Assembly: GCA_947463515.1 (NCBI GenBank)
Contig: CANHRI010000016.1
Span: 1-43,417 of the forward strand
DNA length: 43,417 nucleotides
Source of the DNA: Flavobacteriaceae bacterium
GTDB taxonomy: Bacteria > Bacteroidota > Bacteroidia > Flavobacteriales > Flavobacteriaceae
Reading direction: 5' to 3'
In this document: positions 32,869-41,705 of the stretch, piece after piece
How the letters are laid out: every line of letters begins with the position of its first letter
Numbering within the stretch: the stretch's first letter is position 1
The notes under the pieces: model-generated
Database searches by the model: none
Told to the model about the DNA's origin: nothing
The model's input: only the letters and a program-made list of their open reading frames with translations
Made by a program: the position numbers and the translations under genes

Positions 32869-34044
32869 TTAATGATGTGCCTCTTCATGGTGGTGCTCCT
32901 CATTCGCAGAACCAAAATAAAGTGCTGACAACATCGTAAATATATAGGCCTGTAAAAAGGCAACTAAAATTTCTAATATCGAAAGTACAAAAGCCAATCC
33001 GAATGATAATGGACTACCAATCCAGCTCTTGAAAATAAACATCAACCCGATTATACTCATGATTACGATGTGACCCGCAAAGATATTGGCATACAAACGA
33101 ATCATCAATGAGAATGGTTTGATAAACACTCCTAATAATTCAATTGGAGCTAATACAATACGCATCAAATAAGGAACTCCTGGCATCCAAAAAATGTGTC
33201 CCCAGTAATTTTTATTTGCCGTTAAATTGGTGATCAAAAATGTTAAAATCGCCAATGAAAACGTAATGGTGAAATTACCTGTTACATTTACTCCAAGCGG
33301 CGTCAATCCAAAAATGTTTAAAAACAAGATGAAGAAGAAAATGGTCAACAAATAACTCATATACTTCTTGTAATTCTTCTCTCCAATATTAGGGATAGCA
33401 ATTTCATCCCGAATAAAAACAACTAGTGGTTCGAATATACGCACCATTCCTTTTGGAATTCCTCGGTTTTTAGCGTACGATTTTGCCAAACGCGTGAACA
33501 TGAAGAACATCAAAAGTGCGGTAATGATAATAAATAAAACACTTTTGGTAATCGAAAAATCAATGGGGCGAACATTGGTAGGATGACCTGATTTAGCATC
33601 TTCTATCAATGTACCCGAAGCATCTGTTCTGTAGATTTTTCCATCGTGATGACTCAATACATAAAACTTCCCTTTGGAAGCAACTGCACCATTTTCTGCA
33701 TGATGAAATTCCGATGAAGAAAAAATATGAAGCCCTTCGTCCCAAAGAATTACAGGCAACGGAAACCCAAAATGTTTTCCTGTTTTATCATCTGCAAACA
33801 AAGTAAAATCGTGTGAATCTAAAACGTGGTGATTGATATGTTGTTTAATTTCACTGCGGATATCGCCTTCGCCATGTCCTTCATGATGACCTTCCTCATG
33901 TCCTTTCTCCACAGCAGTCGTTGCTTCTTGTGAAGCCGTCGTTTGCGTATGTGCTCCGTGATTGTCATTCGCGAATGAAAGTAAGGGCATAAAAGCCAGT
34001 AGGGCAGCTACAATGAAGTGGCTTGGTTTTCTAGAAATCACCAT
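32869..34044 (-). CDS. atpB: ATP synthase Fo subunit a, with long N-terminal extension
   Basis: A 391-residue a subunit, about 120 residues longer than the E. coli protein. It begins with a signal-peptide-like segment (ending LLSFAN) and a His/Glu/Gly-rich region (HGAH, then GHEEGHHEGHGEG), then a soluble domain before the first membrane span near residue 170. The essential arginine is Arg316 in IRLYANIFAGH. The C-terminus is also His-rich (EEHHHEEAHH). The long extension with signal peptide is common in Bacteroidota; the His clusters suggest possible metal binding. Confidence 0.96.
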   Translation of the reverse strand: MVISRKPSHFIVAALLAFMPLLSFANDNHGAHTQTTASQEATTAVEKGHEEGHHEGHGEGDIRSEIKQHINHHVLDSHDFTLFADDKTGKHFGFPLPVILWDEGLHIFSSSEFHHAENGAVASKGKFYVLSHHDGKIYRTDASGTLIEDAKSGHPTNVRPIDFSITKSVLFIIITALLMFFMFTRLAKSYAKNRGIPKGMVRIFEPLVVFIRDEIAIPNIGEKNYKKYMSYLLTIFFFILFLNIFGLTPLGVNVTGNFTITFSLAILTFLITNLTANKNYWGHIFWMPGVPYLMRIVLAPIELLGVFIKPFSLMIRLYANIFAGHIVIMSIIGLMFIFKSWIGSPLSFGLAFVLSILEILVAFLQAYIFTMLSALYFGSANEEHHHEEAHH

Positions 34045-34116
34045 TTTTATTCACGTAATTTTAAGGTTTCCAAAATTTGGTGCAAAGGTACATCTTTTAG
34101 AAAAAAAACAATGGGA

Positions 34117-34551
34117 TTACCGTTCTTTTTTGAATTTTTCGTTAAAAGTGGGCTTTTGAGGCGTATTATTCAATAGTTGAATGGTTAAAACCGTCTCCAC
34201 CACAAGAAAAAATGCAAAAATGCTGTAAAAATTAATTTTTTCCTGAGCGCTTGAAAAACCGTAGATTATTTCTTTTCCGAACGCAAAAGCGAGAGCCATT
34301 TTTATCGTAGTCACCACCAAAAAAGTCATGCCGACTTGATCGAAGTTTTTGTGTTTTACGCCCACTAAAAAAGTTAGAATGGCTAGAGATAAAATTCCAA
34401 AAATGAAAAATAAGGATTCCACCGACCAATAATAGCGTTGGGCCAAACTGGAAAAAGGTTCATGTAAGGCAAAAACCAAGCGATTTATGCTATAGCCAAC
34501 CAAAGCACAAAGCAATCCTTTGAAGCAAACGTTACGGCATTCACGAATCAT
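34117..34551 (-). CDS. Small membrane protein in the ATP synthase operon (DUF6168-like)
   Basis: A 144-residue protein with four predicted membrane spans (FKGLLCALVGYSI; SLFFIFGILSLAILTFLVGV; TFLVVTTIKMALAFAFG; FYSIFAFFLVVETVLTIQLL). Size, topology and position between AtpZ and subunit a resemble the AtpI-like slot, and I tentatively match it to DUF6168. The start at 34551 overlaps the atpZ stop by 11 bases; a longer frame from 34608 would lie fully inside atpZ. Confidence 0.75.
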   Translation of the reverse strand: MIRECRNVCFKGLLCALVGYSINRLVFALHEPFSSLAQRYYWSVESLFFIFGILSLAILTFLVGVKHKNFDQVGMTFLVVTTIKMALAFAFGKEIIYGFSSAQEKINFYSIFAFFLVVETVLTIQLLNNTPQKPTFNEKFKKER

Positions 34552-34768
34552 GTTTATCGATTTCTTGGACTTGTCGGTATACATTATAGAGTGCCACAAA
34601 AACACCAAACACGGTGACTCCCTTGGTATACCATTGATTGGAATTGGGATACTTACTGTCTAACCATTGTCCTAATAGCGAAAATAAAAAGATAATAATC
34701 CCCATTTGAAGGGGAATATTCAACAACGCAATCCAGCGGTTAGGCTGTTTTTTCGGTGACGGACTCAT
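34541..34768 (-). CDS. AtpZ/AtpI family protein
   Basis: A 75-residue protein with two membrane spans (LLNIPLQMGIIIFLFSLLGQWLD and TKGVTVFGVFVALYNVYRQV). It fits the AtpZ/AtpI family, which helps ATP synthase rotor assembly or ion uptake. It overlaps the bactofilin gene by 29 nt and the next membrane protein gene by 11 nt, so the set is translationally coupled. Confidence 0.88.
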   Translation of the reverse strand: MSPSPKKQPNRWIALLNIPLQMGIIIFLFSLLGQWLDSKYPNSNQWYTKGVTVFGVFVALYNVYRQVQEIDKHDS

Positions 34769-35144
34769 GGGGTTGCGAAATGGGTTTCACCTGTGGCTTC
34801 ATCACACAAGTAGCCGAAAACTCAGCGCCGGGTTCGACCGCCAATTTTCCACAGACCACTTCTCCTTTGATAACGGCCTTCGATTTTACACTTAATAGGT
34901 CTGAAATTTGAAGTTTCCCCTCCACGCGACCTTCAATATCGCAATTTTTACAAATAATATCGCCTTGAACACTGCCCGCGGGACCAATAACTAATTTTCC
35001 TTTGGTTTCAAAATTCCCCACCAATTGTCCGTCCAAACGAAAATCGGCTGGAGAAACAATATTCCCCTGAATGGTCGTGCCTTCCACGATCCGGTTGGTC
35101 TTTCCTAATAAATCGGTATACGATTTGGTTTTTTTCTCAAACAT
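34740..35144 (-). CDS. Bactofilin (polymer-forming cytoskeletal protein)
   Basis: A 134-residue bactofilin. The central right-handed beta-helix shows the regular pattern of the family (TTIQGNIVSPADFRLDGQL, then GPAGSVQGDIICKNCDIEG, then KAVIKGEVVCGKLAVEPGA). Bactofilins polymerise without nucleotide and scaffold envelope machinery. The longer frame from 35189 would overlap the SprE-like gene; MFEKKTKSYTDLLG is the natural start, at 35144, 1 nt after the sprE stop. It lies between a type IX secretion lipoprotein and ATP synthase genes. Confidence 0.92.
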   Translation of the reverse strand: MFEKKTKSYTDLLGKTNRIVEGTTIQGNIVSPADFRLDGQLVGNFETKGKLVIGPAGSVQGDIICKNCDIEGRVEGKLQISDLLSVKSKAVIKGEVVCGKLAVEPGAEFSATCVMKPQVKPISQPHESVTEKTA

Positions 35145-35145
35145 A

Positions 35146-38025
35146 TTACTTATTGTTAGGATTAAAGCCCGGCGCTGGGGGTAACGCATTCATAGGCGCG
35201 TCTTCCGCAGCATTTGATTTTGTAGCGGGAACCGAGTTGGAAGGATTGCCTGTGGTTGTCGGTTTCGATCCTTGGGTGCCTTTGGGTGTATCTCCCGCTG
35301 GAGCCGCAGGATCTTCCCCAAACAATTCCTCTTTGGTTACGGTACCTGAATTTTTTCCTTTGGGAACCACTTTTGGAATTTCTTTTTCAATTTCAAGGTT
35401 ACGCTGAATAGGAACAATGGGTTTATTCAACCAATCGCCCGTCACATAATCCTCAAAATTTTTCATCACCTGTACCACCTTATAATTTTCATTTGAAATA
35501 ATCACATAAGGTTCGGCGATTTTGTAATCTTTAAATTCTTTCAATACTTGAGCAATCCCTTTGGCATTGTCTAAATTTTTGATTCCGTGAAGCACCACAA
35601 AATTTTTATCCAACATATAAATGTCTTCCGACAAAGTCATCGTTTCAATGGTTCGCTCCTGAATAAATTTCTTCAATTTATCCACCAACTTTTGTGTAGC
35701 CGCTGTCGTTGGGAAAGCCACGGGATAAATAATGTTCCAGGAAGTAACAGGTTCTGAATTAAATGACAACGATTCTAAATAGGGGATTTTTTTCTGAATA
35801 AACAACTCCGTTTTCTTCCCTTCCTCCGAATTAGGATAGGTTAAGGCCACATAGTTCAGCGCCTTTTTATATTCTGACAATCCTTTGAGTTTCCCCAACA
35901 ATTGGGCTTTCAACAACTCGTATTTGGGCACCAACTCTTCGCCTGTAAACTGCTCGATGGCTTGTTCGGTTTGCGGTAAAACTTCGCGGTACTTACCCGA
36001 ATCATAAGCGCGGTAAAGCGCATCATACGTTGCCTCGGGTGTCGTGGCTATAGCCGCTGCCGAAGTGTTTCCACTGACAATTTGCGCATAACGGGTGTCG
36101 GGATATTCATTGAGAATTCGACTCTTTATCGCCGCCGCTTTGGTGGGGTCGATGATTTGATAAACTTTGTACAAGTTATACAAACTTGGCAAGACCAATC
36201 GCTCTTCGGGTTTGTTTTTGAGTAACTGTTCAAACTTGCTCGCCGAACGCGTGTACTCTTTGAATTTTTCTTTGTAAATAACGCCCAACTGGTAATACGC
36301 AAAGTTTCGTTCTTTGGCTAGAGAATCCAACACTTTTACGTTCGTAGGCAACTGTTTGAGGTAAAATTCGGTGGTGTGCATCGGATTGACCGTTTTAACC
36401 TCCTCTTCTTTTTCCGCATTCGCATTTTCGTCCTCTTTATCGGGATTAGCGCCTTTGCTTACCGTTGAAGACCAACGCCAATTTTCACCATAGGTCCGTT
36501 TCCCCCATTTTTTGCCAAATTCAACTTTCCCTATTTCAACGGTATTGGGATTGTAAAAGTAAAAATTGCTAACCTCGTTGCTAGAGGCTACAGGAGCGAT
36601 AATACTTTTCTTTCCGCCGCCCAATTTATCTGCCCCTGATGCGTCTTTGCCTTGGTTGGCATTCGCTTCGGCAGCCGCTTTTTCCTGGGCTATTTTTTCA
36701 GCAATGAGTTTCAACGCTGCCTCCTCTTTTTTCAAACGGTCAATATGTTTTTGAAAAAAAGCTTCCCGATCGGCCAACGACATGCCTGTGAGGTTGAGAA
36801 TACTATCGTTGCGTTGTGCGATGCCTTCAAACTTGATAACGTCTTGAAGATTTTCACGTTTTTTGGTAATCAATCGGAATTCTCGTGTCCGCGGATTCAA
36901 AACGGTCAAGGTACTGTCAAAATATTTTCCGGCCACCACGTATTTCGCTTCATTGAAATGAAGTTCGGCTAAATTTCGGTAATTGGAAGCTACCAAATAC
37001 TGATCTTGTGGCTTGGCTTTAAGCGAGGAATTATACGATAATTTGGCCTGTTTGGGTTTGTTTACTTTTTCATAATACAAGGCCATTTGATGGTGCAATA
37101 CATCCATAAAAGGACGGTTTTCACGGTCTTCCATTAAGTCCTTATATTTTTTTAAAAAAGCCACGGTATCGCCTGTTTTGGGATTAAACTGACGGGCTTG
37201 TCGCGCATGGGCTTGGATAACATACTGACGGGCAGCTTTGCGATTCATATCGATAACCCGTTGGTACTCGATAAATGCACTGTCTTTTTGGCCGCGATCT
37301 TCATACAACTGCGCCGTGATAAAGCGGTAGCGTGACTTTTCCTCGTCGAGTTTGGTAAATTCGGTAGCCAAACGCAACTTGGCAATCGCACTGTCAATTT
37401 CTTTTAAGTTGATAAACGCTTGGGCAAGGGTAGCGTTGGCATCGGCATAAACTTGGTCTTTAAACTTGATTTCTTTCAACAACTTGCGAAGATTATTAAC
37501 GGCTAATTCGTCATTTTCCAATCGCATATTGGTTTTTTCACGCCAAATTTTAACCAAATTAATTTTATTGCTTTGCGGATACTTATACAAAACATAGTTG
37601 AACGCTTCCAAAGCAGGCACAAAACGTTGCTCATAATACCGCGCCTGTCCCAGCATTAGGTGCGCTTCATCCATTTGGGGATTGCGTTCCACCCCATCAA
37701 TATTCATCGAATGCTTTTGAATCGCTTTGATCGCTTTGGTTTCAGCCCGATCAAAATTGGGATTCTTTGTGTCGCCGGGCAATGCTTTTTCCTCTGTAAC
37801 TTGCATACGCTCCACGGGCAGTACCTCCCAAAAGTTATCTTTATACTGGTTGCGTAAATCCACGACCCCTTGGTCCATCGCTACTTCACCATTGTATAAA
37901 ATATTGTATTTGGTATTTAATGCGTGAAATTTTCGATTGACAAAGGCATCTTTTTTCGTTGAACAAGCCACGAGTACGGCAGCAAATCCGAAAAAAAGGA
38001 AATATTTTGGGGTTGAGTTTTTCAA
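35146..38025 (-). CDS. sprE: SprE/PorW-like TPR lipoprotein (type IX secretion, gliding motility)
   Basis: A 959-residue lipoprotein with lipobox VAC (Cys at 21) followed by STKKDAF. Many TPR-like helices fill residues 100-720 (AHLMLGQARYYEQRFVPALEAFNYVLYKYP, then AFIEYQRVID). The C-terminus is Pro/Gly/Asn-rich and disordered (residues about 900-959). Length, architecture and N-terminus fit SprE (PorW), needed for type IX secretion and gliding in Flavobacterium. The start is TTG at 38025: the signal peptide begins right there and no ATG or GTG is in frame nearby upstream. It is the first gene of the run reaching atpG. Confidence 0.75.
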   Translation of the reverse strand: MKNSTPKYFLFFGFAAVLVACSTKKDAFVNRKFHALNTKYNILYNGEVAMDQGVVDLRNQYKDNFWEVLPVERMQVTEEKALPGDTKNPNFDRAETKAIKAIQKHSMNIDGVERNPQMDEAHLMLGQARYYEQRFVPALEAFNYVLYKYPQSNKINLVKIWREKTNMRLENDELAVNNLRKLLKEIKFKDQVYADANATLAQAFINLKEIDSAIAKLRLATEFTKLDEEKSRYRFITAQLYEDRGQKDSAFIEYQRVIDMNRKAARQYVIQAHARQARQFNPKTGDTVAFLKKYKDLMEDRENRPFMDVLHHQMALYYEKVNKPKQAKLSYNSSLKAKPQDQYLVASNYRNLAELHFNEAKYVVAGKYFDSTLTVLNPRTREFRLITKKRENLQDVIKFEGIAQRNDSILNLTGMSLADREAFFQKHIDRLKKEEAALKLIAEKIAQEKAAAEANANQGKDASGADKLGGGKKSIIAPVASSNEVSNFYFYNPNTVEIGKVEFGKKWGKRTYGENWRWSSTVSKGANPDKEDENANAEKEEEVKTVNPMHTTEFYLKQLPTNVKVLDSLAKERNFAYYQLGVIYKEKFKEYTRSASKFEQLLKNKPEERLVLPSLYNLYKVYQIIDPTKAAAIKSRILNEYPDTRYAQIVSGNTSAAAIATTPEATYDALYRAYDSGKYREVLPQTEQAIEQFTGEELVPKYELLKAQLLGKLKGLSEYKKALNYVALTYPNSEEGKKTELFIQKKIPYLESLSFNSEPVTSWNIIYPVAFPTTAATQKLVDKLKKFIQERTIETMTLSEDIYMLDKNFVVLHGIKNLDNAKGIAQVLKEFKDYKIAEPYVIISNENYKVVQVMKNFEDYVTGDWLNKPIVPIQRNLEIEKEIPKVVPKGKNSGTVTKEELFGEDPAAPAGDTPKGTQGSKPTTTGNPSNSVPATKSNAAEDAPMNALPPAPGFNPNNK

Positions 38026-38136
38026 GTCAAAAACGTTTATGTAACTAACTGCAATTTGGCGCTTTTAGTATATCTAACGGGTAAAAATACATTTCTTTTT
38101 GTAAAGTGAAAAAAATTAGGGAGAAAATCGAAAATA

Positions 38137-38170
38137 GTACACCCCAACAGCCGAAACCATTGGGGTGTAC
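38137..38170 (-). terminator. Hairpin after the ABC exporter operon
   Basis: A perfect 11-bp stem GTACACCCCAA (38137-38147) and TTGGGGTGTAC (38160-38170) around a 12-nt loop. On the minus strand it is followed by TATTTTCG, so the T-run is weak. It is the only terminator-like structure after the ABC genes, 19 nt past their stop. Confidence 0.7.
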
Positions 38171-38189
38171 ATGAGATGATATAGGAACC

Positions 38190-38888
38190 TTATACCGCAA
38201 AAAAGGCTTCCAACTCTTGAAGCGTCTCTGGGCTGGTTTGAATGTCTTTGACCACCTCACCCAAATGCAGTGCCACTATGCGATTACAAACCTCAACGGT
38301 ATGTACCAAATCGTGGCTCGATACCAACAAGGTTACGTTGGGGTCTTCGGCCAATTCTTTTAAAATCTTTTTCAGACGATTCACCGTCGTTGGGTCTAAA
38401 TTCGCAAAGGGTTCGTCCAAAATAATCACTTCGGGATTGCCAATTAATGTAGCAATAATTCCCACTTTTTTCTGATTCCCTTTCGATAAATCGCGCAAAT
38501 ATTTTTTCTTGGTCAAAATCTCTCCATTGAAAAAATCTTCATGCTTAGCCAACAAGGCATCTACATCGGCTTTGTTCAGGCCTCGAAGTTCCCCGATAAA
38601 ATAAAAGTATTCTTCCGCCGTCAAGTAACCGATTAAAAAACTCTCGTCCAAAAATGCGGCGGTAAACGGTTTCCAAGCCTCGCTCGAACTTACCGCAACG
38701 CCATTATTAATCACTTTTCCCGTTGTGGGCTGAATCAAATCTAGCAGCAAACTAAACAACGTGGTTTTCCCTGCACCGTTGTTGCCTACCAATCCAAAAC
38801 TCTGTCCCTTAGGAATTTCCAATTCGTTAATATCTAAAACTTTGACGCCATTAGCGTACATCTTACTTAATTGTTGTACTTGTATCAT
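38190..38888 (-). CDS. ABC transporter ATP-binding protein
   Basis: A 232-residue ABC ATPase. Walker A is GNNGAGKTTLF (residues about 35-45), the signature motif is LSKGNQKKVG (a variant of LSGGQ) and Walker B is VIILDEPFANLD, followed by VSSHDL. The pattern is that of exporters such as the CcmA/NatA group. It is paired with the DUF5687 membrane protein encoded 18 nt upstream and would energise it. The substrate is unknown. Confidence 0.93.
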   Translation of the reverse strand: MIQVQQLSKMYANGVKVLDINELEIPKGQSFGLVGNNGAGKTTLFSLLLDLIQPTTGKVINNGVAVSSSEAWKPFTAAFLDESFLIGYLTAEEYFYFIGELRGLNKADVDALLAKHEDFFNGEILTKKKYLRDLSKGNQKKVGIIATLIGNPEVIILDEPFANLDPTTVNRLKKILKELAEDPNVTLLVSSHDLVHTVEVCNRIVALHLGEVVKDIQTSPETLQELEAFFAV

Positions 38889-38906
38889 GAGGAAGGAAGT
38901 TTATCG

Positions 38907-40376
38907 TTATGCTTTTTGTTTGTATGCCGCCAACGTTGCATACTTTTCTACTTTATAAATTTTTTCAATTTGCGAAAACACGCGATCGCGGAAGGCAAAA
39001 CCCAATACGCCAGCACCCGCCACCAAAAGCGCTCCTAAATCGGAAGAATGGGTATAATACCCCACCGAATACAATCCCATAGGAAGCAACATTTTGGGCA
39101 AAGAAATCAACATCGTCTTGGCATTAAAGGCCTGTTTGTTGCCAAACGCTTGTTTGCTCGTTGTCAAATCAATCGGTGTTTTAACATACGCACCGCCCAA
39201 CATGACTAAATGCGAATTGAATCCCATATTGAAAATCGCGCCCACAATGATCATTTTGTAAACGTCCCAGCCGAAATACAAATAAAAAGAAGCAATCAAC
39301 GTAGAGACAAACGTCGCCAACACCATCAACCACCATTTCGACATTAAATAATCGCGGTACTGAATGTTTTGACTCATCATCAACGGGTAATAGGCGCTGT
39401 CCCAACTCGGAATAAATTGTCCAAACACAAACAAAAATCCACCCGTACAAAAAATCGCCGCAAACATTTGCATCGGCGCCGATTGATAGGCTTCAATCGA
39501 ATTGGTATAAAACAACAACCCATAAGCAATAAACAACACACTCATCACCAAAGTTGTTTTGGAACGTTTATTTCGCTTGAGCAAGCGAATGTCATTTTTC
39601 AAAAACGTTCCCAAAGTGCCAAACTGATTCAACCACGTTAGATTTTCAGTTTGCGCGATTTCAGCTTTCGAAGCCAATTTCTCATCCAAATGCATGTGAC
39701 CTGCAAAATAGCGGTAGGTCGCATAATACAAAAGCCCCAAAAACACTACGGGTACTAGCGCCACAATCGGGGTGTCAAATACAGCTTGAAACAACGGATA
39801 CGTATACTCCGTAATATCAAACCATCCATAGTATTGCGAAGCGGCCAAAAGCAACACCAATCCCGCCATCGGATAAAAAACAGCATCCTTGTTGTTGAGT
39901 AGAATATTGGTAAAATTACAGCAATAAATCAATGCGCTAATGCCCAACCACCAAGCCAATGTCGACCCCACAGGCTCCCCTTTGTAAAGCATCATTGCCG
40001 TAAAAGGAACTAGAAAAAAAGCATGAAGGATGTTGAAGAAGGAAAACCATGTTTTTCCCAACAAAAAGTGAATCACAGTACTTTTTTTGAGCGGAGTCAC
40101 CAACAGCGGACGAATATTCATCACCGGCATTTTTTGCATAAAATACCGTACAATCAAATCGGCCATCAAATAATAAATCATGATGCGATTAATGGTTTGC
40201 ACCGGATTGTACCCTTGCTCTTTCAAAATCGGATAGACTGCCAATCCAAGGATCAAAAAACAAACAATAAAGTACAAAGCCCCCAAAGCCATCAAAATCT
40301 TTAAGGCGAGGTTGGTTTGAAACGATGCCGAACGGGCAAACGATTTCCATTCCAACGAAAGAAAACGACGTATCAT
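38907..40376 (-). CDS. DUF5687 family ABC transporter permease
   Basis: About 489 residues with 10 to 12 predicted membrane spans. It starts MIRRFLSLEWKSFARSASFQTNLALKI, which fits what I know of DUF5687 proteins in Bacteroidota; six residues upstream are probably untranslated. It forms an ABC exporter with the ATPase encoded immediately downstream. There is a cytoplasmic loop around residues 240-270 with a run of basic residues (DIRLLKRNKRSK). The cargo is unknown. Confidence 0.85.
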   Translation of the reverse strand: MIRRFLSLEWKSFARSASFQTNLALKILMALGALYFIVCFLILGLAVYPILKEQGYNPVQTINRIMIYYLMADLIVRYFMQKMPVMNIRPLLVTPLKKSTVIHFLLGKTWFSFFNILHAFFLVPFTAMMLYKGEPVGSTLAWWLGISALIYCCNFTNILLNNKDAVFYPMAGLVLLLAASQYYGWFDITEYTYPLFQAVFDTPIVALVPVVFLGLLYYATYRYFAGHMHLDEKLASKAEIAQTENLTWLNQFGTLGTFLKNDIRLLKRNKRSKTTLVMSVLFIAYGLLFYTNSIEAYQSAPMQMFAAIFCTGGFLFVFGQFIPSWDSAYYPLMMSQNIQYRDYLMSKWWLMVLATFVSTLIASFYLYFGWDVYKMIIVGAIFNMGFNSHLVMLGGAYVKTPIDLTTSKQAFGNKQAFNAKTMLISLPKMLLPMGLYSVGYYTHSSDLGALLVAGAGVLGFAFRDRVFSQIEKIYKVEKYATLAAYKQKA

Positions 40377-40485
40377 AGGTTTTAAGTTTTTCAATTAGTG
40401 AACAAGATAATGTTTTTGTTACAATTGGGGCGGTCCGGCAAATGAACTTTTTTTGTCTATCCACCCACCCCTTGCCGTCGGGTGT

Positions 40486-40530
40486 TCCGCTTCAAGTCCG
40501 CACTCATACTTCGCTTGCGGGCTTTCCCCT
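40486..40530 (-). repeat. GC-rich intergenic element, copy 3
   Basis: On the minus strand GGGGAAAGCC (about 40529-40520), an inner stem CCGCA and TGCGG with an unrelated loop, then GGACTTGAAGCGGA (40499-40486) follow the order seen in copies 1 and 2. It is the most divergent copy. It lies between the divergent starts of the DUF5687 and PaaE-like genes. The whole spacer 40395-40615 is C/G-rich compared with neighbours. Confidence 0.5.
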
Positions 40531-40615
40531 TCACCCCCTACCGCAAATTTACTGCCTGGAACCACATCCTATAAACATCGGCAATTTCTACTCCAAACTT
40601 TTAAGGGAGTCTTCG

Positions 40616-40623
40616 TACCTTTG
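40616..40623 (+). promoter_or_regulatory. Candidate -7 box (TACCTTTG)
   Basis: An exact TAnnTTTG match, 17 nt before the ATG of the PaaE-like gene, identical in sequence to the box at 17488. Confidence 0.55.
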
Positions 40624-40640
40624 CCAAAATTTTTAAAGCT

Positions 40641-41687
40641 ATGTCTACTTTTTATAAACTCTTGATAAAAGATGTGCGTCGCGAAACCGAACAGTCGGTC
40701 TCGTTGGCGTTTCAAATTCCCGCCGAATTACAAGCGGCTTACACGTTTGTAGCCGGGCAATATGTAACCTTAAAACTCACCTTAGACGGACAAGAAATTC
40801 GTCGCGCCTATTCGATTTGTGCCTCGCCCAAAAGCGGAGAACTGCGCATTGCTGTAAAGGCGGTTAAATTTGGACTTTTTTCTTCCTTTGCCAACCGAAA
40901 TTTAAGACCCGGTGATGTCCTTGAAGTGGGCGTTCCCGAGGGAAAATTTACCTTCGAACCCCAAGCCGATCGGCAACGTAACTATGTTGGATTTGCTGCC
41001 GGTAGCGGCATTACTCCCGTGCTCTCCATCCTTAAATCGGTTTTGGAAAGCGAACCCCAAAGCACCTTCGTTTTGGTCTATGGGAATAAATCGGTAGCCG
41101 AAACTATTTTTCACCACGAATTGCACGAATTGCAACAACAGTATGTGGGCCGTTTTTTTGTACACTATGTCTTTAGTCAAACCCAAGAAAGCGAATTGTT
41201 TGGCCGTATTGATAAATCCATTGTCAATTTTGTAGTAAACAACAAACACAAGGAAAAAGAATTTGATAAATTCTATTTGTGTGGTCCCGAGGAAATGATT
41301 ACTACTGTTTCCAACACTCTGAAAGAGCACAATATCCCTGAAAAAGCGATAAAATTTGAATTGTTTACGTCTTCCAGTCAAAGTGGTGCCGCGCCCACAG
41401 GAGAAGGACATACTGCGATAACGCTGCAAGTCGATGGCGAGGAAACAGCCTTTGAAATGAGCCAAAAACAAACCATTTTGGAAGCCGCTTTAAAACAAGG
41501 AATCGACGCCCCATATTCCTGTCAAGGGGGAATTTGCAGCAGTTGTCTCGCGCGGGTGACCAGCGGTGCCGCAACCATGAAGAAAAATGCTATTCTCACC
41601 GACAGTGAAATCGCCGAGGGATTAATCCTTACCTGCCAAGCGCATCCTACAACCCCCGAAATTTATGTCGACTTTGATGATGTATAA
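40641..41687 (+). CDS. PaaE-like ferredoxin--NAD(P)H reductase (FAD, NAD and 2Fe-2S domains)
   Basis: A 348-residue fusion oxidoreductase. An FAD-binding beta-barrel (residues 1-100; RRAYSICASP is the flavin motif) is followed by an NAD(P)-binding domain (about 108-235; GFAAGSGITPVLSI, then YLCGPEEMI). A C-terminal plant-type 2Fe-2S ferredoxin domain (about 262-348) has cysteine ligands in YSCQGGICSSCLA and a distant Cys in ILTCQAHP. It is like PaaE/PaaK, but no other phenylacetate genes are seen here. A general electron-donor role, for example to desaturases, is possible. Confidence 0.9.
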   Translation: MSTFYKLLIKDVRRETEQSVSLAFQIPAELQAAYTFVAGQYVTLKLTLDGQEIRRAYSICASPKSGELRIAVKAVKFGLFSSFANRNLRPGDVLEVGVPEGKFTFEPQADRQRNYVGFAAGSGITPVLSILKSVLESEPQSTFVLVYGNKSVAETIFHHELHELQQQYVGRFFVHYVFSQTQESELFGRIDKSIVNFVVNNKHKEKEFDKFYLCGPEEMITTVSNTLKEHNIPEKAIKFELFTSSSQSGAAPTGEGHTAITLQVDGEETAFEMSQKQTILEAALKQGIDAPYSCQGGICSSCLARVTSGAATMKKNAILTDSEIAEGLILTCQAHPTTPEIYVDFDDV

Positions 41688-41705
41688 ACAAGGAGATAAA
41701 GCGTT

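Noticed and set aside
40902..41471. A 189-codon minus-strand frame inside the PaaE-like gene
   Set aside because: The plus-strand frame has complete FAD, NAD and 2Fe-2S motifs; the antisense frame has none.
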